A stretch of 64,000 nt of DNA from NCBI GenBank assembly GCA_948099385.1, contig CANUEZ040000140.1, positions 868,001 to 932,000 of the forward strand. Direction: 5' to 3'. The position numbers were made by a program, and so were the translations under genes. The notes beneath the pieces were generated by a model, which saw only the letters and a list, made by a program, of their open reading frames with translations, was not told the origin of the DNA and did no database searches. Source of the stretch: Fasciola hepatica. Lineage: Eukaryota; Platyhelminthes; Trematoda; Plagiorchiida; Fasciolidae. Below are positions 55,640-64,000 of the stretch, piece after piece; position 1 is the first letter of the stretch, and the number at the start of each line of letters is the position of its first letter.

Positions 55640-56640
55640 ACCTCCTATAATGCGGGCTGCGGTTTTGCAAGATTTGCATTTCGGGCGCCTAGGCATTGCA
55701 AAAGTAAAATCTTTTGCCCGTCTCACTTGTTGATGGCCAGGGTTAAACAACAATCTGTGCCGTATTGCTAAAAACTGTCGAGACTGTTGAGATAAACTTC
55801 ACGCACAGCATTTGAAATGGACTCCGTGGCCTATTTTCACAGAGCCCTGGCATTGCGCTCACTCTGATTGTTCTGGAGCATTTTTAAACAGGTACTACGC
55901 TCTGGTTGTCATTGATTCCTACGTCCGTTGGCCAGGTGTATATTTCGCCACTTCTCCCTAGGCTTATTTCAAGAATAAAACCCAACGTAGAACATCCAGT
56001 CGAGAAGATGTTCCGTGTGCGTTGGTTACTGACTAAGGAAGCCATTTTTCGAAGAAGAAGGTGACTGACTTTTTGAAATAGTTGGGCTGTCATCATGTGT
56101 TAACTCCACCTTGATACCCGCAATCCAGTGGTGCAGCCGAAAAACCTTTTCGTATCCTGAAGAGTGCGATTTGCATCTGCGTGCGCAGTATGTTTGACGA
56201 AATCGACGGGAGTGCTGACAATTTTCTAGTGCAATACAGAAACTCCACCCCTCCAACGACCGGAAAGAGTCCAGCCAAGGTGTTAAGGAACTGAGTGTTG
56301 TGTACAAAACCTGCTCAGTTTGGAATGAGCTGAGGTCACTTGTCATCGAGGAAATGAACTGAGTCCTTCTTGCGGTACTGCCCATAATCAGATGGGTAGA
56401 AGATCTTATGAGATTCTTGATTTGCGTGATGGTTCTGTACATAGTAGACATTTAGACCCAATTGCTTTTACTATGCCCATTTCTGATGCTACTTCTGAAT
56501 GTCCTAATTCCGACGTTTCTGAGTCTTTTCCAGAAGAGAACAGTTCCAGTGCATCCCATACCAATACAGCAGTACAAGTTCCAGGATCTGAAATATTGCT
56601 CTATAGAGAAAGCTGAATTACTGAAGGCCGGAACTTCATT
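55640..56640 (+). pseudogene. Gypsy (lineage 2) integrase
   Basis: VLQDLHFGRLGIAKVKSFAR is the zinc-binding start with the second His changed to Arg. HCAHSDCSGAFLNRYYALVV and VIDSYVRWPGVYF follow (Asp 1), then ALVTD-stop-GSHFSKKKVTDFLK (Asp 2, with the Asn codon turned into a stop) and YPQSSGAAEKPFRILKSAI (Glu). Similarity continues to about 56,330. At least five stops are present. Confidence 0.75.
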
Positions 56641-56649
56641 TAAGCTGTG

Positions 56650-56865
56650 GGGCATGTGATGACTGTTAATGACATTCCTTTGTGTTGTTTTATTACATCA
56701 TCGAATGGTTGTATATAACGATTGCGCAGGGTACAATTTCGAATCGAGTTCCAGTTCAGCCGGTTCCTTCATTCCTCCTGTGCGTTAAGTTCGGGTCGGA
56801 GCATTTACTGCGTTTGCTGCGATAGTACTAGTTCTTGATTGCAAGTACCGATCATAAAAGGATCG
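56650..56865 (+). repeat. LTR remnant of Gypsy lineage 2 (3' side)
   Basis: The first half matches 45,455-45,600 and the second half matches 53,416-53,515, so the three blocks together define an LTR of at least ~215 bp. Ends were not determined. Confidence 0.6.
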
Positions 56866-57063
56866 TGAAGGAACTTCAGTGCTTCATGATCATTCACTAA
56901 TGAGAAGTGCCAAACAAACAAGCAGTTGCGTAGTTGAGTGTCTGCCCAAATCGCGGCTAGAGCATAGAGTTGCGTTTTATAGTATCCAGGGGTGTGCAGG
57001 ATTCGGTCTACGCGAAATGCTCAGCAATGGGTGACCAACCTGCTCGAACACTGCTCCGACGCC
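56861..57063 (-). pseudogene. Gypsy RNase H scrap
   Basis: On the minus strand GVGAVFEQVGHPLLSISRRP, then after a one-base shift WYYKTQLYALAAIWA, and FSLVNDHEALKFLHD are the consecutive blocks of a Gypsy-type RNase H (Glu-bearing Y-x-K-T-Q-L-Y-A-L-A and the DHEALK block). It is bounded by Gypsy lineage 2 on the left and the CR1-like element on the right. Confidence 0.68.
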
Positions 57064-57278
57064 AGCGGGAGGGGCACCTGCGATGACAGTAAATTGTAAT
57101 GTGGATGAAACTTCATGTAAATTGGCATTGGTAGAAAGGAAATTGAGCTACTGCCGAAGCGCGCTCTCATGTACAGGCGACCACCCTTTTGCTCCTGCTC
57201 CACACTGGGTGTCTGCCGTTGTGCTTCGTGGGTATATATTGTTTTGGGATATTTGTGGCATCTCAGCGGATCTATAAA

Positions 57279-58284
57279 GAATATGAGTTCAAATACCTCT
57301 GAGGACCAGTGTGCGTATTTTGTATGCAAGAAAAATATTGGCCCCGGGTCAAAGCCCTGATGTGTGATTACTTTGAGGGGTGGATTCACCTAAAGTGTAC
57401 AAAAATCGATTAGGATAAATATGAGTGGTCAAGTTCCTACAGCTCCCCATTCCTGCAAACTCTGTGCACAGACTGTACCACCACAAATAAAGGAAAAACT
57501 GAAGAATCTGATGCAGTGACAAACCATGCACCCGCGGCACTGTGGGCAACGAGCCTCAGGTTCCACGCCAAAGTCGCTTCAGGCACTACAAACAGCCCCT
57601 GGGGGGCAGTGAAAAAGCAGCGTCGAAAGGAATCCGTGGTTACTGACAAAGCCGAAGTAGCTTTAAGTTCTGAAGAAAATACTTCTGTTCCGAAGGTATC
57701 GAATGCGGCCGGTGGAAAATTAGGCCCCGGTCTGGGGCAGACGGAAACCATGGGTCAGTGGAAAAAGATAAAGCCACGTCAACGGAAGGCGCCGCCACCA
57801 AGGACCCAATGCTTCCTGGTCGTGAATCTGCCGGAACCAGCCGAGTAGGCATCACAAAGTAGATTAAACCACAACGCGTCCCTTCTACGGGACATATTTT
57901 TAGCAAGATGTTCTCCACAAATGAGTAAAACCTGGCGAATTATTTGAAGGTCAAAGCCGTTTTTCACCCAGGGAAAGTAAACCAGAATGGTGACCCTCGT
58001 CCGCTCGAGGTGGTCTTGGGATCCGATGAGGAATGCCGCTGGATGCTGCAGCGGTCCTACAGACTAAAAGGAGAGAAACAGCTACTCCTTCGAAATCTTG
58101 GCCCCGAAGAAAGAGAGAGGCACCGTTTGGCGCTAAGACAGCTCTGCAAACGCCAGGCAAATGGAGAAGTAGGTCTTTATATCCGGGATTTTCGTGTGCA
58201 TCAGAGGCATCTTCAACTGAGATGGGAACCGTTCACTCTCAACAGCACAACCGACCAGGCAGCCCCGGCTGGAGAGATGCAATA
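57279..58284 (+). pseudogene. CR1-like ORF1 with PHD-type zinc finger
   Basis: Across two frames, CAYFVCKKNIGPGSK, MCDYFEGWIHLKCTKID and TLCTDCTTTNKGK spell the Cys/His pattern of a PHD-like finger (one Cys is Phe) of the kind found in ORF1 of CR1-like elements. A basic spacer follows (57,516-57,848). Then comes an open frame 57,944-58,285: VKAVFHPGKVNQNGDPRPLE, LGSDEECRWMLQRSYRLKG and LGPEERERHR, an RRM-like C-terminal part. ORF1 proteins bind the element RNA. Frames are interrupted at about 57,360 and 57,850-57,940. Confidence 0.72.
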
Positions 58285-58329
58285 GGGGTCCGCACGAAGA
58301 GGGAACACGGAAGAGGACAAGCATCTGCC

Positions 58330-59040
58330 ATGTCGTTTAATGTCGGGAGTCTGTTGAACAAGCGAAATGAGCTCGAGGCATGGGCGTTTCGCCAATCGCC
58401 AACATTGGTCGACTTGACTGAGACGTGGCTATCCCAGGATACACACTTCACCGTGCTGATAGGAGCCAAGCTCAGGGAAGAGGAGGCTTGGCGATGTACT
58501 TCCGAGCCGACGTCCCTTCGCTACAGTTGGATCGCCTGATAGACCCGGAGGGCTTTGAAGAACCTCTTTGGTGTCGCGTGAAGATGACACCCAGTGGATT
58601 AGGGTCTGCTGGAGCCATTTATCGGTCCCGAGATTCATATCCTCGGGAATGGCTGACTGGCGCAAGAAGTTGGGCTGGCTATGGTCACCTTCTGATTTTG
58701 GGTGACCTCGACTTGCCGAATGTGGACTGGGAGAACCTACTGTGCAATGCAGGAGCTGATTTGCTTTCCCGCGCGTTTCTTTCAACGCCGCTGGAGTTTT
58801 CCTTGTACCAAGAGAAGGCCGATCCGAACCCAGGATCACCGTACGCCTTTCCTAGATCTGGTGGTATTTCCAAGGCGTTCCGATGTTGGTCAGGTTGAGT
58901 TCCTTCCTCCAGTAGGGTGCAGTGACCATGCAGTGTTGACCATCAGCTGGAAGAGAGAGGGGCGGCGTTTGTTCCCAGGCCACAGGGTGGGCTCAACGTC
59001 TGGTGAATGCCGTTCCAACAAGTCAGGGAGGCTGCAACTT
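58330..59040 (+). pseudogene. CR1-like endonuclease
   Basis: MSFNVGSLLNKRNELEAWAF and LVDLTETWLS (catalytic Glu), then in another frame IPGYTLHRADRS, RGGLAMYFRADV and LWCRVKMTPSG. The Asp/Asn block reads LLILGDLDLPNVDWE (usual GDFN, Asn changed to Asp). The SDHAV block (GCSDHAVLTISW, near 58,920-58,955) is intact. At least three frame changes split the domain, so no active enzyme is made. Confidence 0.82.
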
Positions 59041-59499
59041 CAGAGTTGTGGCATCCGCCAGAACTGTATGACAAAGACAAGGTCTGGGATGTGACTCCGG
59101 ATGAAATTCTTCAATTACGTCAAACTTTTGCTCCACCTTCTAGACAACAAGCGCACGCAAAAAGCCAACCTTGGTTTGAATCGCAACTTGAGCGTCTTTC
59201 GAAGCTTCGGAACAGAGCATGGAAACAATGCCACGCGAATCGAGAGGGATATGACCAACACCGCACCATTCGAAATCAGTGTACCCAATTGAAGCGAAAA
59301 AAGTGACGTATCTTCGAGGAGACGTTACCAAAGGTCACGGTTCGAGCACTTAAACGCCTGTTCGCATACCTGCGACGGGGAACGCGAACCACAACTGCAA
59401 TCATAGCCCTACAGGAGGGACGCTCGCTGAGAGTTACAGATTAACACAAGGCAGATATACTGGAGAGACACTTCTTTTCCGTCTCTGCTCCAGAACGGA

Positions 59500-60033
59500 G
59501 GCACAATCATCCCTCAGTTATTGCAGTGGATGACCCTCAATTGTAGTGCGAAGAAGTCACCGAGGAAGAAGTGGCGGCAACTATGCGCACCATCAAAGTC
59601 AATCAATCCCTGTAACATGGTGGTCTGCATCCTTTATTGGTAAAGCAGCTGGCCGATAACTTAACTCAACCGATCACACGGCCGTTCAGCGCGTCTTTAG
59701 CGGTGGGAATGATTCCCCAAGAATAGAAGAACGCGATTACCGTGCCACTATACAAAGGTAGACGATGGCCGAGCTGTTAACTACCGACCTGTCAGTCCAA
59801 TACCGGCGGTGGGAAAGGTTATGGAGCGTCTGCTGGCAACACTAATCCGGGAACATATTGGGGTATACGACCTACTTTGCCGACAAAACATGGTTTTTGG
59901 AAGAGCAGGTCGTGCCCGACAAATTTCGTAATCTTTCGAGAAAGCTGAACGATGGCCAAGGCCGAAGGACACCCTAAGGACCTAATCTTCGTGGATTTTA
60001 GTAAAGCATTTGGCAAAGTCCCTTATGACCGTC
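59500..60033 (+). pseudogene. CR1-like reverse transcriptase, N-terminal part
   Basis: EEVTEEEVAATMRTIKVNQS and QLADNLTQPIT start the RT; ITVPLYKG, GYGFR-type residues and DLIFVDFSKAFGKVPYDRL (first catalytic Asp) follow in shifting frames. The sequence is cut at 60,033, right after this motif. Stops occur near 59,547, 59,614 and 59,725. Confidence 0.78.
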
Positions 60034-60410
60034 TGTAACGACCGGTCGTGGGAAATCTCCCTAAAACCTTTGCAATTCAGTGTTTTTCTTAACATGACTC
60101 ACTTTCTTGCACTATTGATTTGTCTCTACAAGCTGTCTGCTTTTATGGACCAATTGTTGTTTGTTCGCGCCCACAGCGCCACTTTGTCATATCCTTGTTC
60201 TGGACCTGCGTGACGCACGTGCTCCTTGCTCGCACGACGCAATTCGGTTTCTCGTTTGTTGAGTTCCTGTGATCTCATTGTTGAGGTTTGTATCTTGTTG
60301 GTGTCATTGTTCATTCAATAATCTAGTATCGTAGAATATCACGGATAATCGCCTTTCGATTTCGGGATCCGTTGTGAATTTGGCTACGCATTGCTCAAAC
60401 GTTTGTTACA
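60034..60410 (+). repeat. E3 5' LTR
   Basis: 377 bp from TGTAACGACCGGTCGTGGG to CAAACGTTTGTTACA. It interrupts the CR1-like RT directly. The left flanking pentamer is CCGTC (60,029-60,033); the right copy would be beyond the window. Confidence 0.9.
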
Positions 60411-60451
60411 ATACTCAATAGATCAATTTGAGAAGAGGAGAAACGCGCAAA

Positions 60452-61765
60452 ATGCCAAGCAAAGGATCAAAAACATTGAAATCTGGAAAGGGAGTAATAC
60501 GGCAAGTCCTTGGGGAGGTTTTAGGTACTTTTGATTCTTTAGTTAATGTTAGATCACCTAGCCCTGTCAGTGCTAGTTCATTTGTTACTGAGGGCAATAT
60601 GGATTGTGAGGATGTTGATCTATATGGGCTGAGAATTTTAGATCTAGAACAGCAGTTGTTACCGGTTAGACAACGGGCCCACGAAGAAGAAAAGAAGAGT
60701 GTACAGAAAGAACATGAGCATGAGACCAGTGACTGTGACACTTCCGATAGATCAGGGTGCAATAAGATAGGGATCCCCACCCCGGTCGCCGACTATAAAA
60801 CACCATCGATCGATTTGCCAAGAGTAGAACTAACGGTTTTCGACGGGCGATCTGAGCACTACTGCAAGTTTGTCAAGCTGTTTGAAACGTTCGTCGGAAA
60901 TAAGATAACCGATCCCGGGCAAAGGCTTCTCTACCTAACTCACTACTGTCGAGGCCGAGAAAGGGAAGCTATCGATGGATGTACCATGGTCGACCCGGAA
61001 CAACGCAACGCAACAGCAAGGAAGATTTTGAAGGACTTGTTTGGCCATCCTTTCAAGGTAACCCGGAGCTCAGTAGAGGGCGTGATGGTAGAGGCAAAAA
61101 GAACCAAGGGCGACGTCTACACCATGGCCGACCTGGTGATTAAGGTGCAGAACTGCTCAATAGCCCTCGACCATTTAGGCTACAGAGCTAATCTAGATGC
61201 AATGCGTACTTTGGGAGGCATAGTCCATCACCTCTCGTCCGAACTACGGGGCCAGTGGGCGGAAGAAGCGGAACGAATAAGCCGAAGCTACCGGGAGGCT
61301 AATTTTGAAGACCTGACCGAATACTTGGACACGCAAACCAAGAGATCGGACAGCAGATTTGGCCGACTTATCCGGGGCAGCAATCTGGCATACAAGCCCA
61401 ATAACAGCCAGGCTCAAACCCCTGCACGGGAACATCCGAAATATCAACCTTGGACCAAAGCACACGCCATTTCACGCGATGCCATGGAGCAACAAATTTG
61501 CAGATCCTGTGATGCTAGCCATGGACTACTAGAATGCCCCAAGTTCGGCAACGCCACAATAGACGAACGGTGTGGAATGAGGAGGATAGTAGGGGCGCGT
61601 TTTATTTGTCTCAACACCACACGCCGGGCGGCACCTTGTAGGACAAGGAACAGATGTGGTTACGAGGGCTGCACGGGCAGACACCATCGATTGCTGCACC
61701 AGGCGAGAGTAACTTTACCCGAGGCGAGTACCAAGCCCAGTGTTATTTGTTCAACGTCAACTTAA
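60452..61765 (+). CDS. E3 Gag polyprotein
   Basis: An open frame of 437 residues from ATG 60,452 (MPSKGSKTLKSG), chosen because E2 starts at the matching place; eight more codons upstream are open. Gag core: DLPRVELTVFDGRSEHYCKF, YCRGREREAIDGCTMVDPEQ and FEDLTEYLDTQTKRSDSRFG. Zinc motifs near 61,495-61,690: CRSCDASHGLLEC is complete. The second reads ARFICLNTTRRAAPC where E2 has ACFICLNTTHRAAAC, so a Cys and the His are replaced by Arg. The third, CGYEGC-x3-HH, is intact. Gag would form the particle and bind RNA. The frame ends where the protease frame is lost. Confidence 0.85.
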   Translation: MPSKGSKTLKSGKGVIRQVLGEVLGTFDSLVNVRSPSPVSASSFVTEGNMDCEDVDLYGLRILDLEQQLLPVRQRAHEEEKKSVQKEHEHETSDCDTSDRSGCNKIGIPTPVADYKTPSIDLPRVELTVFDGRSEHYCKFVKLFETFVGNKITDPGQRLLYLTHYCRGREREAIDGCTMVDPEQRNATARKILKDLFGHPFKVTRSSVEGVMVEAKRTKGDVYTMADLVIKVQNCSIALDHLGYRANLDAMRTLGGIVHHLSSELRGQWAEEAERISRSYREANFEDLTEYLDTQTKRSDSRFGRLIRGSNLAYKPNNSQAQTPAREHPKYQPWTKAHAISRDAMEQQICRSCDASHGLLECPKFGNATIDERCGMRRIVGARFICLNTTRRAAPCRTRNRCGYEGCTGRHHRLLHQARVTLPEASTKPSVICSTST

Positions 61766-64000
61766 GCCAGGCGTAGTTCCCGTGGAAGTGGTGACCCCAA
61801 CTGGGGTGGTCAAAGCATTGGCTTTCGTCGGCAGTGGATCTGACACTACTCTAGTGAAAGAGCGGTCTGCCGACAAACACCGGCTCGCTAAGTTGCGACG
61901 TCGTTAGCAGTGAGCACGGTGGGCGGGACACAGGTAATGACTGCCGGTCGGTTGAGGCTACAACTCATCTCTCTTGACACAAACGAGCAAATTGAACCAA
62001 CGGAGGCATTCACGTTAGCCGGATCTCCCCATGCGAGCACCAAGGTTGGTCAACGCAATCCTCACTAGGTGGCACCACCTGCAGGATGTAACGGTTGTAG
62101 ATTGGGAAGACGATAAAGTTGATCCCCTCATCGGCTGCGACGTGCTGGAGGCGCATTGGGTACTTGACCAGAGAGTGGGCGACCGCCAGGCACCATATGC
62201 CGCACGCACGTCTCTGGGATGGATGTTATACGGTCCAGTAGGGGTACGTGGTTCCGTGAATTATTTATCTGCCAAAACGGACCGCATAGAGTACCACCTG
62301 CAGCGGCTGTATGAAAAGAAGTTTCATGACATCGGAGACGAAAGACCATCGTTGTCTCAAGAGGATCATTTCGCTTTGCAAACAGTGCGGCGAGGCACTG
62401 GAGGCCTTAAAATCAGCTCGAGGTTCCCCTCCCGTGGCGCACATCTGCCGACTCGTGGACTGACAACAGAAATTATGTTCTCCAACGATTACTACTACTG
62501 AAAGAACGCTTCATTCCAGACCAGGATCTGTGGGAACGATAAGCAGAATTAATGAAGCGTAACGAAGCTCTCGGCTACTTTGAAAAGGTGCCTGCAAACA
62601 CTGACGGCCGAAAGGGTATCTGGTATCTACCTCACCACCCGGTTATTAACCCCAAGAAACCAGAAAACCTGAGGGTGGTTTTCGACTGTGGGGCCGAGTT
62701 CCAGGGCAAGTCGGTGAACGATCGCCTACTACAAGGACCTGACCAGACCACACCACTAATCGAAGGTTTGTGCCGTTTCAGGGTGGGTAGAGTGGCCTTT
62801 TCCGCCGACATCAGGGAAGTGTTTCATCAGGTGAAAATACCGGTAGGAGAACGAGATGCTTTGCGCCTTCTGTGGTGGGAAGAAAACAACCGGAACAACG
62901 CAGTGGTAAATTATAGGATGGCCGTCCACCCCTTCGGAGCCATATCGTCACCGTTCTGTGCGAACTACGCCCTTCAGGAAGCTGCGAACAAACATGGAGA
63001 CTTGGTCCATCGGTCGGTGGTAGATGGCGTCAGCAGAAACTTCTAAGTCGAAGCTTATCTTGGGTCATTCGATGATGTGGAATCAGCTCTAGCGCAGTTC
63101 AGGGGCCTGACAAGATTGCTGGAGGAAGGCGGTTTCCATCTAACAAAATGGATGTCGAACCCTTCGGAAGTGCTCGAGGTCATTCCGTACCACGAGAGGG
63201 CCGAAAGGGTTATAGATTTGGACGGCTCCCTACTTACTATCAAATGCACTTTAGAAATACAATGGAATGTGGAAACGGACGACTTTGTTTTCGAGATAAA
63301 CGTTCCCGAGCTGCCAATAACCCGTCGAGGTATACTATCCGCTGTCTCTAGTCTGTTCGACCAGCTCGGTTTTGTCTCACCCTGGCTGTTACCCGGAAAG
63401 ATCTTGCTGCAGTGGCTGTGCCGTAAGAAAGTTGATTGGGACCAGTCACTAGACCGAGAGGACCGGTTGGACTGGGAAGAATTTCTGAATACCCTGAAGA
63501 AATTAGGGGACATAAGGACTCCATGATGTTTGACTCCTGGTCACGTTACACGAACAGGAGAACAACATGCCTTTTCCGATGCATCCGAAGTCGGTTATGG
63601 GGCTGTGGTGTACGGACGATGGCGCACAGGAGATGGGCAACATACTGCGAGAACCCTGCTCGCTAAGGCCCGCGTTGCTCCAATGAAGTCGGTCTTGATC
63701 CCATGCCTTGAACTCAGTGCAGCTGTGTTAGCAGTCAGGGCGGTACAAGCTGTGAAGAGATGTTTCGACCTCTACATCTGGTCGGCTAGTTTTGGACAGG
63801 CTCAACGATAACACTTTACTACATTAACAACGTCCGGAGCCGGTTTAGTACTTTCGCTGCTAACCGACTCACGATCATCCGAGACGAATCAGCCGTGAAC
63901 CAGTGGAAGCATGTTAGGTCTGGCGATAATCCAGCGGATCTGTGCTCCCGGGGTGCGACCAAATTCAGGCAACCAGACTCGTGGACGAGGGGGCCAAACT
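61766..64000 (+). pseudogene. E3 protease, RT and RNase H start, inactive
   Basis: The protease region reads LAFVGSGSDTTLVKERSAD: the catalytic Asp of DSG is Gly, and the frame is shifted near 61,890. The spacer (62,031-62,501) and RT (62,552-63,526) have the same frames, stops and shift as E1, including TAA near 62,540 and stop-Val-Glu-Ala at 63,044-63,055 instead of YVDD. RNase H starts with QHAFSDASEVGYGAVVYGRW at 63,558. It then carries the same one-base loss and WTGST change as E1 near 63,790. Confidence 0.92.

Larger units (their letters stand above)
53416..56865 (+). mobile_element. Decayed Gypsy retrotransposon, second lineage
   Basis: In order: an LTR-like block (53,416-53,515), gag, protease, RT start, RNase H, integrase and a second LTR-like block (56,650-56,865). 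The 5' block (GTGTCGGAGCGTTTACTGCG, GATAGTACTAGTTCT) recurs at 56,790-56,855, which supports the pair. Most of the RT palm is missing. Every domain carries stops or shifts. Confidence 0.72.
57083..60033 (+). mobile_element. CR1-like non-LTR retrotransposon, cut by E3
   Basis: ORF1 with a zinc finger, an endonuclease and the first part of the RT follow each other on the plus strand. The sequence stops abruptly at 60,033, within the RT motif FVDFSKAFGKVPYDRL, where the E3 LTR begins. Its remaining RT should lie to the right of E3, outside the window. Numerous stops and shifts show it was old before the insertion. Confidence 0.82.
60034..64000 (+). mobile_element. BEL/Pao LTR retrotransposon, copy E3 (partial)
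   Basis: 5' LTR, an open gag, protease, RT and the start of RNase H, running off the right edge of the window. Gag is the only long intact reading frame of this copy. From ~61,895 to the end it matches E1 (18,455-20,559) with four substitutions and one indel by my count, while the LTR and gag are clearly diverged from E1. Confidence 0.93.

Noticed and set aside
1..64000. CRISPR array, bacterial operon, prophage or plasmid functions
   Set aside because: No regularly spaced direct repeats with unique spacers and no prokaryotic gene layout; the content is that of a eukaryotic repeat landscape.

Overview
This window looks like repeat-dense, non-coding-rich DNA from an animal genome, most likely a parasitic flatworm (fluke or tapeworm). 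That is an inference. It rests on the mix of element families (CsRn1-type Gypsy, BEL/Pao, Penelope-like and CR1/Jockey-like elements), the absence of operons, and long gene-free stretches. I found no host protein-coding gene, rRNA, functional tRNA or CRISPR array. Almost every recognisable reading frame belongs to a retrotransposon, and nearly all are broken.

Layout. 0-1.5 kb (-): endonuclease part of a non-LTR element. 4.35-5.2 kb: two head-to-head ends of a Penelope-like element. 5.75-10.3 kb: a tandem ~1.1-kb repeat whose second unit was split by an internally deleted Gypsy element (6,908-9,365, TSD ATGT). 11.9 kb: a tRNA-derived (SINE-like) sequence. 12.4-16.8 kb: a solo BEL/Pao LTR and two opposed, decayed BEL/Pao fragments. 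16.8-22.6 kb: BEL/Pao copy E1 (+), pol heavily mutated, ending at an LTR in the wrong orientation. 22.6-27.6 kb: nothing recognised.

27.6-38.6 kb (-): a CR1/Jockey-like element split by BEL/Pao copy E2 (28,482-35,156, perfect 5-bp TSD CCTTG, two 379-bp LTRs with one visible mismatch). E2 is the most complete element here, but its pol carries one small deletion and one nonsense codon. 39.7-45.2 kb (-): three Gypsy-type fragments. 46.9-52.3 kb: simple repeats and a second BEL/Pao family (LTRs of 359 and ~633 bp). 53.4-57.1 kb: a decayed Gypsy of another lineage plus an RNase H scrap. 57.1-60.0 kb (+): a CR1-like element with a zinc-finger ORF1, cut at 60,034 by BEL/Pao copy E3, which runs off the window.

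The most notable signal is a recurring pattern. In three unrelated element types, a tract of near-perfect identity between two copies is bounded by clearly diverged flanks: E1/E3 pol over ~2.1 kb, two Gypsy integrases over ~548 bp, and two Penelope ends over ~190 bp. The E1/E3 tract carries the same destroyed reverse transcriptase active site in both copies. Ectopic gene conversion, chimeric reverse transcription, or assembly collapse could each explain this; long reads would decide.
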